Below, piece after piece: positions 17,824 through 27,199 of a stretch of 64,000 nt of DNA. The notes beneath the pieces are model-generated. The model was given only the letters and a program-made list of their open reading frames with translations, did not search any database and had not been told where the DNA came from. The translations under genes and the position numbers were made by a program. Numbering within the stretch: position 1 is the first letter of the stretch; each line of letters opens with the position of its first letter. Source of the DNA: DAOUMF01 sp034408935 (GTDB lineage: Bacteria; Chloroflexota; Dehalococcoidia; SM23-28-2; RBG-16-64-32); contig DAOUMV010000018.1 in the NCBI GenBank assembly GCA_034408935.1, forward strand, positions 3,518 to 67,517, written 5' to 3'.

Positions 17824-19008
17824 ATGACTACCACGCTCACGATGCCGGAGGTGGGTGAGACCGTCACCGAGGGCACCATCGAGAGGTGGCTCAAGAAGCC
17901 GGGCGACCACGTAGACAAGTACGAGCCCATTGTCGAGATCAACACCGACAAGGTCAACGTGGAGATCCCTTCTCCCGTCACCGGCATGGTGCAGGAACTT
18001 CTGGTGGAGGAGGGCGCCGTCGTCGCCGTCGGGGCGCCTCTGGCCATCATCGAGGAGGTCGCGGGCGAGGCTCCGGCGGAAGCCCCGCTGCCGGAAGAGG
18101 AGCGGCCGCGGGTCGAGGCTGCGCTCCCCTCTCGCGCCCGCGCTCCGGCGCGCCGCCGCGCTACTCCTCGCGTCCGGAAGCTGGCAGAACAGCTCGGTGT
18201 CGACCTTTCGCTGGTGGAGGGCAGCGGTCCCCAGGGCCGTGTCCTGGAGGAGGACGTCCGCGCCTTCGGAGGGGCGCGGCCGGCGCCGTCCGCGGGGCCG
18301 GCGGAGCAGCAGGAGGAGATGCTTCCCCTCACCGCCATCCGCCGCACCATCGCCCAGCGCATGGCCGCGTCCAAGTTCAGTGCGCCCCATGCCTGGCTCG
18401 TGATGGAGGCTGACGTCACTGGCCTGGCCCGCCTGCGCGAGGCCCAGCGGGAGACGTTCCGTCAGCGCGAAGGCGTGGACCTCACCTATCTGCCGTTCGT
18501 TGTGGCCGCCGCCGCCCAGGGACTGCGCGAGCACCCGCCGCTCAACGCCTCCTGGGCCGAGGACAAGGTCGCCCTCAAGAAACGCATTCACATCGGCATC
18601 GCCGTGGCTGCCGAGCAGGGACTCCTCGTCCCCGTCGTGCGCGACGCCGACCGCTTGAACGTCGCCGATCTGGCCCGGGCCATCCATGACCTCTCCGACC
18701 GGGCCCGCGCCGGCAAGCTGAAGCTGGAGGACGTCCAGGGCGGCACCTTCACCGTGGACAACACCGGCTGGTTCGGCTCCATCATCAGCATGCCCATCAT
18801 CAACCAGGGCCAGGCCGCCATCCTCGCTCTGGAGGCAATCACAAAACGCCCCGTCGTTCTGGACGACGATGCCATCGCTGTGCGGTCCATGGTCAATCTT
18901 TGCCTCTCCTTCGACCACCGCATCCTGGACGGCGCTCAGGCCGCTGACTTCCTGCGCTCTGTCGTGCATCGGCTGGAGGCCTACGGGCCCGACACGGCGC
19001 TCACATGA
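17824..19008 (+). CDS. 2-oxoacid dehydrogenase E2 (dihydrolipoamide acyltransferase)
   Basis: 394 residues in three modules: one lipoyl domain (about 1-77, lipoylated Lys43 in EINTDKVNVEIPSP), a peripheral-subunit-binding domain (about 118-153, ATPRVRKLAEQLGVDLSLVE), and the catalytic CoA-acyltransferase domain with the active-site motif FDHRILDGAQAADF near the C-terminus. An Ala/Pro/Arg-rich linker joins them. Its TGA overlaps the lipB ATG (ATGA at 19005-19008), linking the acceptor protein directly with the enzyme that lipoylates it. Confidence 0.95.
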   Translation: MTTTLTMPEVGETVTEGTIERWLKKPGDHVDKYEPIVEINTDKVNVEIPSPVTGMVQELLVEEGAVVAVGAPLAIIEEVAGEAPAEAPLPEEERPRVEAALPSRARAPARRRATPRVRKLAEQLGVDLSLVEGSGPQGRVLEEDVRAFGGARPAPSAGPAEQQEEMLPLTAIRRTIAQRMAASKFSAPHAWLVMEADVTGLARLREAQRETFRQREGVDLTYLPFVVAAAAQGLREHPPLNASWAEDKVALKKRIHIGIAVAAEQGLLVPVVRDADRLNVADLARAIHDLSDRARAGKLKLEDVQGGTFTVDNTGWFGSIISMPIINQGQAAILALEAITKRPVVLDDDAIAVRSMVNLCLSFDHRILDGAQAADFLRSVVHRLEAYGPDTALT

Positions 19009-19754
19009 GCGGATCATCTCCCCCCTGCCGCGCCCTTTGGCTGGGCCGAGTGGAATACGAGCGCGCCTGGGCCCTTCAGCGCGATCTGGCGCTCCGTCGT
19101 GCCCGCGATGAGATCGGGGACACGCTCCTCCTGCTCGAGCACCCGCCGGTGTACACCACTGGCCGCCGCGCCTCGCCTACCGGCAGGCAGGCGTTGCGGG
19201 ATCATCTTCTAGTACCGTCGGAGTCGCTGGGTGCGCCGCTCCTGACGGTGGACCGCGGCGGCGATATCACCTTCCACGGTCCCGGCCAACTTGTCGTTTA
19301 TCCGATCATCGCCCTGCAAGACCGGACGCGTGGCGTTCAGGCCTACGTCCGCGCCCTGGAGGAGGTTGTCATCCACACCCTCGCCGGCTACGGCATCGAC
19401 GCTGGGAGGGAGGAGAAGCTCACCGGCGTATGGGTCGGGCGCGATAAGATCGCCGCCATCGGCGTGCGGGTGAGCTGGCCAGGCGGGGCGACGGGCGGCT
19501 GGGTCACTAGCCACGGCCTAGCCCTCAACGTAAGCGGGGACCTGGACTGGTTCCAGCGGATCATCCCCTGCGGCATAGCTGGCCGAGAGGTGACGTCCAT
19601 GGAGCGGCTCACGGGCCGCTGCCTGCCGCTGCCGGAGGTGGCGGAGAGCCTGTCTCGCACCTTCGGCCGCGTATTCGGTCGAGACATCGCCCCGCTGACT
19701 TCGCTCTCTGATCTGTCCGCCGCTTCGTTGCCCCTCACGTTGTCGACCCTTTAG
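19005..19754 (+). CDS. lipB: Octanoyl-[acyl-carrier-protein]:protein N-octanoyltransferase LipB
   Basis: 249 residues. Family motifs are LLEHPPVYTTGRRAS, DRGGDITFHGPGQLVVYP, the catalytic Lys in WVGRDKIAAIGVRVS and the catalytic Cys in IIPCGIAGREVTS. It transfers octanoate from ACP to the lipoyl lysine of E2, to which it is translationally coupled. Odd feature: codons for SPTGRQA lie between GRRA and RDHLLVP and are encoded by a copy of the dispersed GC palindrome (19174-19193), which seems to have been accommodated in frame in a surface loop. Confidence 0.94.
   Translation: MSGSSPPCRALWLGRVEYERAWALQRDLALRRARDEIGDTLLLLEHPPVYTTGRRASPTGRQALRDHLLVPSESLGAPLLTVDRGGDITFHGPGQLVVYPIIALQDRTRGVQAYVRALEEVVIHTLAGYGIDAGREEKLTGVWVGRDKIAAIGVRVSWPGGATGGWVTSHGLALNVSGDLDWFQRIIPCGIAGREVTSMERLTGRCLPLPEVAESLSRTFGRVFGRDIAPLTSLSDLSAASLPLTLSTL
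19174..19193. repeat. Short palindromic repeat, copy 3 (inside lipB)
   Basis: CGCCTACCGGCAGGCAGGCG shares its core with the copies at 9058-9077 and 17749-17768 and lies within the lipB reading frame. Confidence 0.7.
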
Positions 19755-19823
19755 AATAGGTGTCTGGCGACTACTGGCCACCTCGATTCACACAAGTCCC
19801 GCTATTTCCGCAGGAGCTATCTC

Positions 19824-20609
19824 ATGACCGTGGAACATGCACGCACGGACGGTGCCGCCGCCTCATCGGCCAACTCTCCCATCATCCATGCGGCCGGCGT
19901 TGTCAAGACCTACGACACCGGCAGGGTGAAGGTGGAGGCGCTGCGCGGCATCAGCTTGACGATCGAACGGGGCGAGATGGTGGCCATCATGGGGCCTTCC
20001 GGCTGCGGCAAGACCACTCTCCTCAACTGCCTCAGCGGGCTGGACGACATAGACTCCGGCCAGGTCTCTGTGGGTGGCACTGACCTCAGCACCATGTCCG
20101 ACAACGAGAAGACGGAGTACCGGGCCCGCCACATGGGCTTCGTCTTCCAGTTTTACAACCTGCTGCCTGTTCTCTCTTCTGTGGAGAACGTCGAACTCCC
20201 CCTCTTGGTCTCCGGCGTCTCCGCCCGCGAGGCTCGTCGCCGCGCCCTGGATGCCCTGGACCGTGTCCACCTGCGAGATTGGGCCGAGCACAGGCCAGCC
20301 GAACTCTCCGGCGGACAGCGACAGCGAGTGACCATCGCCCGCTCCCTGGTAAATGACCCCGCTATCGTTTGGGGGGACGAGCCCACCGGCGACCTGGACA
20401 GCACCAACGCCAACGAGATCATGGATCTCCTCTGTGATCTTAACGAGAGACAGGGCCAGACGTTCGTGCTCGTGACCCACGCGCTTGAGGTGGCAGAGAG
20501 GACGGGCCGCATCATCAGGATGCACGACGGCCAGATCACCAGCGACAATCGCATCATCGATCGCGCGGCGGGGATCTGGGGTCCGGCGGCCGAGGCGAAG
20601 TCCGACTAG
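19824..20609 (+). CDS. ABC transporter ATP-binding protein (LolD/MacB type)
   Basis: 261 residues with Walker A GPSGCGKTT, Q-loop FVFQFYNLLP, signature LSGGQRQRV, Walker B IVWGDEPTGDLDS and H-loop VTHALE. The FQFYNLLPVLSSVENV segment is typical of the LolD/MacB/FtsE group that drives mechanotransmission permeases rather than classical import. An AGGAG sits before the ATG. It heads an operon with two huge FtsX-type permeases, with an 11-base gap to the first. Confidence 0.93.
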   Translation: MTVEHARTDGAAASSANSPIIHAAGVVKTYDTGRVKVEALRGISLTIERGEMVAIMGPSGCGKTTLLNCLSGLDDIDSGQVSVGGTDLSTMSDNEKTEYRARHMGFVFQFYNLLPVLSSVENVELPLLVSGVSAREARRRALDALDRVHLRDWAEHRPAELSGGQRQRVTIARSLVNDPAIVWGDEPTGDLDSTNANEIMDLLCDLNERQGQTFVLVTHALEVAERTGRIIRMHDGQITSDNRIIDRAAGIWGPAAEAKSD

Positions 20610-20620
20610 AAGAGGCGGCC

Positions 20621-23600
20621 GTGAACAGCCTCTTCGGCATCCCCATGGACACACTGATGGTGGTCTTCCTGATCGCCTTCATCGTCGTCATGGCGGTGGT
20701 CGTAGGGCTGGCGCTGCGCAACCGAGTTCTCCTCAGGCTGGGCCTGCGAAACATACAGCGGCGACCGGGACGGGCGGCCCTCATCGTGGCAGGCCTGATG
20801 CTGGGCACGGCGATAGTGACCGCCGCCTTCAACACCGGCGACACGATGACCCACACCGTGCGGTCTACCGTACTGACCTCGCTGGGCAATATCGATGAGG
20901 TGATTTCGGTCGAGGGCGCTGACACAGAAGCGACGGTCTTCGTGGAAGCGCCAGCCAGCGACATCGACTACTTCGATGAGGCGCTGTTCCCGTCTGTGGA
21001 GGAGGCCGCTGCGAGTTCCGAGCTGATAGATGGGGTGGCGCCGGCGATCATCGAGTCCGTCGCTGTTCAAGACTTGACGACCCGACAGAACGAGCCCAGG
21101 GCAACGGTGTTCGCGACTGACCCCGAGCGCATGGAAGGCTTCGGGGAGATCAAGGACGTGGAGGGTGGGACGCTGTCCCTGGCCGACCTCGGCGCCAACG
21201 AGATCTATCTCAACGATGAGGCCGCGGATGAACTGAACGCCAGTGTCGGTGACGAAGTGTCGGTGTTTGCTGCCAACACCACGGCAAGCCCGAGTGTGAA
21301 AGCGATAGTCCAATACGACGGCAGCGGCACCGACGGGTCGGCAATACTGATGCCCCTGACCGCGGCGCAGCAGCTCCTGGGCAAGGAAGGGCGGATCAAG
21401 CATATCCTCATCTCCAACGAGGGTGGCGCCCTCTCCGGCGCGGATCACACGGACGATGTGATAGCGGAGCTGGAGCCGGCGCTCACGCCTCTGAACCTGC
21501 AGGCGGAGCCGTCGAAGCAGGACGCCCTCGACCTGGCGGAGACGCTGGGCGACACCTTCACTACTTTCTTCGTGACGTTTGGCAGCTTTTCGATCATCGC
21601 CGGTATCCTGCTGATATTCCTCATCTTCGTCATGCTGGCGGAGGAGCGGAAGAGCGAAATGGGCATGGCCCGAGCGGTGGGCACGAAGCGGGGCCATCTG
21701 ATCCAGATGTTCCTGCACGAGGGGTTGGCCTACGATCTCGTGGCGGCGGCCGCGGGAGCCCTCCTTGGTGTGGCTGTGGCCTATGGAATGGTCTTCGTGA
21801 TGACCGAGGCGCTGGCAACGTTCGGTGTGGACATCAGACACGACCTCCGGATGCGGAGTGTGGTTGTCGCCTACACCTTGGGCATGCTTCTGACGTTCCT
21901 CGTCGTGACGATCTCGGCATGGCGGGTAAGCGCCTTGAACATCGTGAGGGCGATACGGAACCTGCCGGAGCCGGTGCTGACGAGGGGCGCCGGTCTCGGC
22001 TGGGCGTTCGGAGTGCTGGCGATCCTGCTTGGGATTCTGCTCACCGTCGTCGGCCTCGGCGCAGAGCAGGCCGCCCCGTTCATGCTCGGCACGTCGCTCG
22101 CGCTCATAGGAGTGATTCCACTCCTGCGGCGTCTGGGGATACCGGACCGGGTGGCTTACACTGTCCCGGGACTGGTGCTGGTGGTGTGGTGGCTGCTGCC
22201 GGCCCGCATGGTGGAACGGATCACCGGCGACCTCTCGGCGGACATGTCCATTTTCATCATGAGCGGGGTGATGGTGGTCACCGGTGCCACTTGGACGATC
22301 ATGTACAACTCAGACCTGCTTCTCGGCGTGGTCTTGGCCCTCTTCGGCCGCGTCCGGGGGCTGGCGCCGATTCTGAAGATGGCGGTCTCCTACCCGCTGA
22401 CAAGCCGCTTCCGCACCGGCATGACACTGGCGATGTTCACCCTGGTGGTGTTCACCGTCGTGGTGATGTCCACGATCAACGACGCCTTCCAGACGGCGTT
22501 CGACGACGTGGAGAGATACGGCGGCGGTTTCGACATCCGCGCCACTACAGTTGCCGCCAGCCCGGTACAGAACCTAGAGGCCGCGATCCGGGAGTCGGAG
22601 AACCTGAACGAGGAGGACTTCGAAGTCGTTGCCAGTCAGTCGGTGCTGTCGCTGGAGCTGAGGCAGGCCGATCTGGCGGACGGGGGGGAGTTCGAGTCCT
22701 ATCCGGTGCGCGGCCTCGACGACGAGTTCATCAAGAACAACAATTACGAGTTCGCCATCATGGCGGAGGGGTACGATTCCGCAGAAGAGGTCTGGCGGGC
22801 GGTTGCGGAGAATCCCGGTCTGGCCGTGGTGGACCCGCTGCCGGTGCCGCGAAGGGACAACTTCAATGTCGGCCCCGGCGTGGACTTCAAGCTCGATGGC
22901 TTCTTCATGGAGGACGACTCGTTCGAGCCCATCAGCATCGACGTGCGCGACCCCCAGACCGACACGTCCTTCGAACTGACGATCATCGGCGTGCTGACGG
23001 AGTCGGTGGAGTTCGACTTCATCCTCGGAGTCTCGACGTCACAGAAGAAGCTTCCAACGGCTCTGGGTGAGCGGGCCACGCCCACCGTGCACATGCTGAC
23101 GCTCAGGGAGGGGGTGGACGCGAGCGCAACGGCCGAGGCCCTGGAGTCCACTTTCCTCGAGAACGGCATGGAGGCGGACGCGGTGAAGGACAAGCTGCAG
23201 GACGCGGTGGCGGCCAACGAGACGTTCAACTACATCCTGCAGGGGTTCATGGGGCTGGGCCTGATCGTGGGCGTGGCGGCGCTGGCCGTGATCAGCGCCC
23301 GCTCCGTAGTGGAGCGGAGACACGAGATAGGGGTGCTGCGCTCCATCGGATTCAAGGGGCGAATGGTACAGTTTAGCTTCCTGGTGGAATCGTCCTTCGT
23401 GGCCCTTTTGGGCATCGTCGTGGGGTCCGCCCTTGGCCTTGGCATCTCGTTCAACGTTATAGACGATTCCCGCCAGCAGCCGAGCTGGGAGAACATCAGC
23501 TTCGCCGTGCCGTGGCTCAACTTCCTTGTCATCTTCATCATCGTGTATGCAGCGGCCCTGGTCGCCACCTACCTACCTGCCCGCCAGGCCTCGCGCGTCT

Positions 23601-23629
23601 ACCCCGCAAAAGCACTGCGGTACGAATAG
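20621..23629 (+). CDS. FtsX-like ABC permease, first copy
   Basis: 1002 residues starting at GTG. N-terminal helix (LMVVFLIAFIVVMAVVVGLA), then a long extracytoplasmic region, an FtsX core (about 300-440, with FGSFSIIAGILLIFLIFVML and EMGMARAVGTKRG), a central group of hydrophobic helices, a second extracytoplasmic region and a second FtsX core at the C-terminus ending SRVYPAKALRYE. Such permeases use ATP to move substrates such as lipids, lipoproteins or peptides across or out of the membrane. Substrate unknown. Confidence 0.88.
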   Translation: MNSLFGIPMDTLMVVFLIAFIVVMAVVVGLALRNRVLLRLGLRNIQRRPGRAALIVAGLMLGTAIVTAAFNTGDTMTHTVRSTVLTSLGNIDEVISVEGADTEATVFVEAPASDIDYFDEALFPSVEEAAASSELIDGVAPAIIESVAVQDLTTRQNEPRATVFATDPERMEGFGEIKDVEGGTLSLADLGANEIYLNDEAADELNASVGDEVSVFAANTTASPSVKAIVQYDGSGTDGSAILMPLTAAQQLLGKEGRIKHILISNEGGALSGADHTDDVIAELEPALTPLNLQAEPSKQDALDLAETLGDTFTTFFVTFGSFSIIAGILLIFLIFVMLAEERKSEMGMARAVGTKRGHLIQMFLHEGLAYDLVAAAAGALLGVAVAYGMVFVMTEALATFGVDIRHDLRMRSVVVAYTLGMLLTFLVVTISAWRVSALNIVRAIRNLPEPVLTRGAGLGWAFGVLAILLGILLTVVGLGAEQAAPFMLGTSLALIGVIPLLRRLGIPDRVAYTVPGLVLVVWWLLPARMVERITGDLSADMSIFIMSGVMVVTGATWTIMYNSDLLLGVVLALFGRVRGLAPILKMAVSYPLTSRFRTGMTLAMFTLVVFTVVVMSTINDAFQTAFDDVERYGGGFDIRATTVAASPVQNLEAAIRESENLNEEDFEVVASQSVLSLELRQADLADGGEFESYPVRGLDDEFIKNNNYEFAIMAEGYDSAEEVWRAVAENPGLAVVDPLPVPRRDNFNVGPGVDFKLDGFFMEDDSFEPISIDVRDPQTDTSFELTIIGVLTESVEFDFILGVSTSQKKLPTALGERATPTVHMLTLREGVDASATAEALESTFLENGMEADAVKDKLQDAVAANETFNYILQGFMGLGLIVGVAALAVISARSVVERRHEIGVLRSIGFKGRMVQFSFLVESSFVALLGIVVGSALGLGISFNVIDDSRQQPSWENISFAVPWLNFLVIFIIVYAAALVATYLPARQASRVYPAKALRYE

Positions 23630-23639
23630 GGGGAAGGCT

Positions 23640-26600
23640 GTGGACGACCTGTTCGGACTATCGATGAACTACATCATGCTCGGGTTGCTAGTCGTTCTCG
23701 CTATCGCCTTCGCCTCCATCGCTTACGTCGTCCTCCGCAGCCGCATCATGTTCAGGATGGGCCTGCGCAATATGCCGCGGCGCATCGGTCAGACGGTCCT
23801 CATCGTCATCGGCCTCATGCTGAGCACGCTCATCATCTCGGCCGCCTTCACCACCGGCGACACCGTGGACTACAGCCTCAGCAACACCTCCTTCACCCTC
23901 CTGGGCCATGTGGATGAGGTCATCTACAGGGAAGGGGAAGAAGGCGCCCCGAACCAGATCGAGGCCACCATCCCCCAAGAGGTCAGCGACAGGCTCAGGG
24001 CCGCCGTCGAGGCGGCCGACGACGCCAACATAGATGGCTACCTGCCCGCGCTGTTCGAGCAGGTCCCCATCCTCAATCCGGAGAGCGGTTTGAGCGAGCC
24101 GTCCGGTACCTTCGCCGGTCTTGCTGCCGACTCCATGGATGGGTTTCCGGATGTCATCTCCGCAACCACTGGTGAGCCGCTTGCCCTGGCATCCCTGGCG
24201 GATGATGAAGCCTTCATGAATGAGAGCGCAGCGGAGGCACTGGCCGCAGAGCCCGGCGAGCAAGTGCGAGTCTTCGTGCAGGGCCTACCCCATGAGTTCA
24301 CGATCGCTGACGTGGTTGAGGATCGCTTCACCACCGGCGTTGGCGACTTCGAGGCTCAGGAGGGCCTGGTGACCAGGCTGGACACTCTTCAGCGGGTGTT
24401 CGAGCGCTCGGGAGAAGTGAACATCGTCGCCATCTCCAACACCGGAGGCGTGCGGGATGCCGTCGACCTCACCGACGATGTGGACGCGAGCCTTGAGCGG
24501 ATCATCGCTGATGAGGGCCTATCCGCGGGAGACCGTCGGGAAGGGGACGTTGCCCTCAACGTCGAGAATGTCAAGCAGGACCTGGTGAATGATTCCGAGG
24601 AGGCGGGGAACATCTTCGCCACCTTCTTCCTCGTCTTCGGGCTCTTCTCCATAGGAGCCGGCATGCTCCTCATCGTGATGATATTCGTCATGTTGGCGGC
24701 GGAGCGGAAGCCGGAGATGGGCATGGCGCGCGCGGTCGGGACCAAGCGCGGGCATTTGATCCAGATGTTCATGTCGGAGGGTATGGCCTACAACGTCCTC
24801 TCCGCCATGGTTGGCGCTGGTCTCGGCATCCTGGTCGCCTTCGGCATGGCTGAGATCATGGCCCGCATCTTCTCCGAGTTCGGTCTCAGCATTCAACCTC
24901 ACGTCACGCTGCGGAGCATCGTGATCTCCTACAGCCTGGGCGTCGTCCTCACCTACGTGACGGTCGTCTTCTCTTCCTGGCGCGTGTCCAACCTCAACAT
25001 CGTCGCGGCCATCCGCGATCTCCCCGAGGCGGAGGCCACGAATCCGGAACAGGCCACCTGGATCGGCTATCTGCGCGGCGTCCTCAACGCCTTCGTCGCC
25101 GTGGGGATTCTCCTCGTCTCCCTGATCGCTGCGGCGCGGTTCACAGAGCTAGCGTTCCTCTTCCTCATCGTCGCCCTGGTGGGCTTCGTCGGCCCCTGGC
25201 TGTATCTGCTGCGGGGCCACAACTTCAGCGCGCCCGCCGATAAGAGGATCTCCCGCAGGCCCGTGCCCAGATGGCCCTTGCTGGCGTTTCCCTTCTACTT
25301 GTGCGCTCTTCTCCTCGTGCGGCTCGCGCGTGATCGCCGGCCGCGGAGTGTCCCCGGCTGGCTTATCTTCCTTGGAATCGTGTTGGCGCCGCTTGGGCTC
25401 GTTCTGGTAGCCCTGCAGGGCCGCGATCGACCCATCGCCTGGGCAGCCGGCTTCGGTACGCTCGGCCTGGTGGTCGGCGCCTTGTTCATGCAGTGGGGAC
25501 TCGCCAGCGATCTCGCCTTTCCCTTCGCCCTTGGGTTCACCCTTGTCTTCTTCGGCGGCGCCGTGATCCTCCGCTTCTTCGGCCTGCCCGCGCGCCTCGT
25601 CTTCACTGCCGCAGGGCTATTCGTCGTGGTCGCTTGGGGACTGTTTGCGGGTAACCGGCTGAAGTGGCTCGTGGGCGATCTGGAGGGAGACATGGAGATG
25701 TTCTTCCTCAGCGGCGTCGCCATGGTCGCCGCCTCTACCTTCGTTCTCATCTACAACTCGGACCTCGTTCTGGCTGTCCTTTCCCGCCTGGGCGGCCTCT
25801 TCGGCGCTATCCTGCCCGCCATGAAGACGGCCGTTGCCTACCCTCTCGCCTACAAGTTCCGCACCGGCATGACCCTCGCCATGATCTCGCTCGTCGTATT
25901 CGCCCTCACCGTGATGTCCGCCATGAACCTGAACTTCAACCGTCTTTTCCTGGCCGATACTGCCCGCGGCGGCTGGGATGTCATCGTGGACGAGAACCCC
26001 AATAACCCCATCTACGACCTGCCGGCCGTCCTTCGGGCAGCTGGCTCCGATGCGCAAGACAGCTTCCGCGCCGTCGGCCGCGTTACCCTGGACACGTCCG
26101 CGCTGGTCACTGAGTTCGGCCCCTCAAACCCGAACGGCGACCGGTTCTTTCACGACTACCCCGTCCTCGGTGTCGACGAGGGCTTCGTGGACGGTGGCGA
26201 TATCACCCTGTCCGCCCGCTCCAGCGAATTCGAAAGCGACGAGGCCGTCTGGGAAGCGATGAACAACGAGCTGACCGTCGCCATCGTCGATGGGTTCACC
26301 GTAGCAGGCGGGGGCATGTTTCAGGAGGACACCCTCAGCATCTCCGGAATCGATGCGGACTCCACCGAGTTCGACCCGGTCTTCCTCAACCTGCGGGATC
26401 CCGTCACTGGCAAGAACCAAAGAGTCCGCGTCATCGGCGTCATCGATTATGGCGCCAGCGCCACGTTCTTTGGTGTGTACGTTCCCGAGCGGTTGTTTGG
26501 CAAGCTCTTCGGCGAGGCTGACGTCTCCCGCCACTACGTGGGGCTTGAGAACCCGGGCGACTCGAAGGCCGTGGCCCGGGACATCGAGTCCTCCCTCCTC

Positions 26601-27065
26601 ACAACCGGCGGCCAGGCCGAGTCCCTGAAGGAGCGCATCGATGACCAGCAGGCCTTGGGCCGCAATTTCTTCCGGCTGATGCAGGGCTTCATGGGCTTGG
26701 GCCTGTTCGTAGGCATCGCGGCCGTGGGCGTGATCGCCTTCCGCACCGTCGTGGAGCGCCGCCAGCAGATCGGGATGCTGCGGGCCATCGGCTACAAGAG
26801 GAGCACCGTCACCCTGAGCTTCATGCTGGAATCGTCGTTCATCACCCTGCTCGCCGTCCTCTCCGGCGTCGGCCTGGCACTCTGGCTCTCATACTTCCTG
26901 GTCACCAGTGGTGAATTCCCCTCTGACCTGGGCGGCTTCTTCATTCCCTGGACTGAGATCTTCATCATCGGCGGATTCACCTACGTAGCCTCGTTCGTGA
27001 TGACCATCATCCCCTCCCAACAGGCCTCGCGCGTCCATCCGGCCGAAGCGCTGCGCTACGAGTAG
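23640..27065 (+). CDS. FtsX-like ABC permease, second copy
   Basis: 1141 residues from a GTG at 23640 after GGGGAAGG; the beginning (VDDLFGLSMNYIMLGLL) then parallels that of the preceding permease, whereas the longer in-frame ORF from 23526 overlaps that gene. Same layout: two FtsX cores (EMGMARAVGTKRGHLIQMF; IGMLRAIGYKRSTVTLSF) separated by extracytoplasmic domains and a middle block of hydrophobic helices. It ends SRVHPAEALRYE, matching its paralogue, so the pair arose by tandem duplication and likely forms a heterodimer with the ATPase. Confidence 0.88.
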   Translation: MDDLFGLSMNYIMLGLLVVLAIAFASIAYVVLRSRIMFRMGLRNMPRRIGQTVLIVIGLMLSTLIISAAFTTGDTVDYSLSNTSFTLLGHVDEVIYREGEEGAPNQIEATIPQEVSDRLRAAVEAADDANIDGYLPALFEQVPILNPESGLSEPSGTFAGLAADSMDGFPDVISATTGEPLALASLADDEAFMNESAAEALAAEPGEQVRVFVQGLPHEFTIADVVEDRFTTGVGDFEAQEGLVTRLDTLQRVFERSGEVNIVAISNTGGVRDAVDLTDDVDASLERIIADEGLSAGDRREGDVALNVENVKQDLVNDSEEAGNIFATFFLVFGLFSIGAGMLLIVMIFVMLAAERKPEMGMARAVGTKRGHLIQMFMSEGMAYNVLSAMVGAGLGILVAFGMAEIMARIFSEFGLSIQPHVTLRSIVISYSLGVVLTYVTVVFSSWRVSNLNIVAAIRDLPEAEATNPEQATWIGYLRGVLNAFVAVGILLVSLIAAARFTELAFLFLIVALVGFVGPWLYLLRGHNFSAPADKRISRRPVPRWPLLAFPFYLCALLLVRLARDRRPRSVPGWLIFLGIVLAPLGLVLVALQGRDRPIAWAAGFGTLGLVVGALFMQWGLASDLAFPFALGFTLVFFGGAVILRFFGLPARLVFTAAGLFVVVAWGLFAGNRLKWLVGDLEGDMEMFFLSGVAMVAASTFVLIYNSDLVLAVLSRLGGLFGAILPAMKTAVAYPLAYKFRTGMTLAMISLVVFALTVMSAMNLNFNRLFLADTARGGWDVIVDENPNNPIYDLPAVLRAAGSDAQDSFRAVGRVTLDTSALVTEFGPSNPNGDRFFHDYPVLGVDEGFVDGGDITLSARSSEFESDEAVWEAMNNELTVAIVDGFTVAGGGMFQEDTLSISGIDADSTEFDPVFLNLRDPVTGKNQRVRVIGVIDYGASATFFGVYVPERLFGKLFGEADVSRHYVGLENPGDSKAVARDIESSLLTTGGQAESLKERIDDQQALGRNFFRLMQGFMGLGLFVGIAAVGVIAFRTVVERRQQIGMLRAIGYKRSTVTLSFMLESSFITLLAVLSGVGLALWLSYFLVTSGEFPSDLGGFFIPWTEIFIIGGFTYVASFVMTIIPSQQASRVHPAEALRYE

Positions 27066-27093
27066 CCGCTGAGCGGCGTGGGCTCTTTGTGAC

Positions 27094-27121
27094 TTGACAT
27101 TTTCCCCACGTCGGATAGCAT
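27094..27121 (+). promoter_or_regulatory. Sigma-70-like promoter for the multi-PAS regulator
   Basis: TTGACA (27094-27099), 16-base spacer and TAGCAT (27116-27121), about 80 bases before the ATG at 27200. It separates this gene from the permease operon. Confidence 0.55.
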
Positions 27122-27199
27122 CAGGGGTAAGACCTGGCAAGCTGACTCCGCATCACCTCTCCTCCTGTCGGTCGCGGATGCTCGCGGTCTGGGTGCGCC

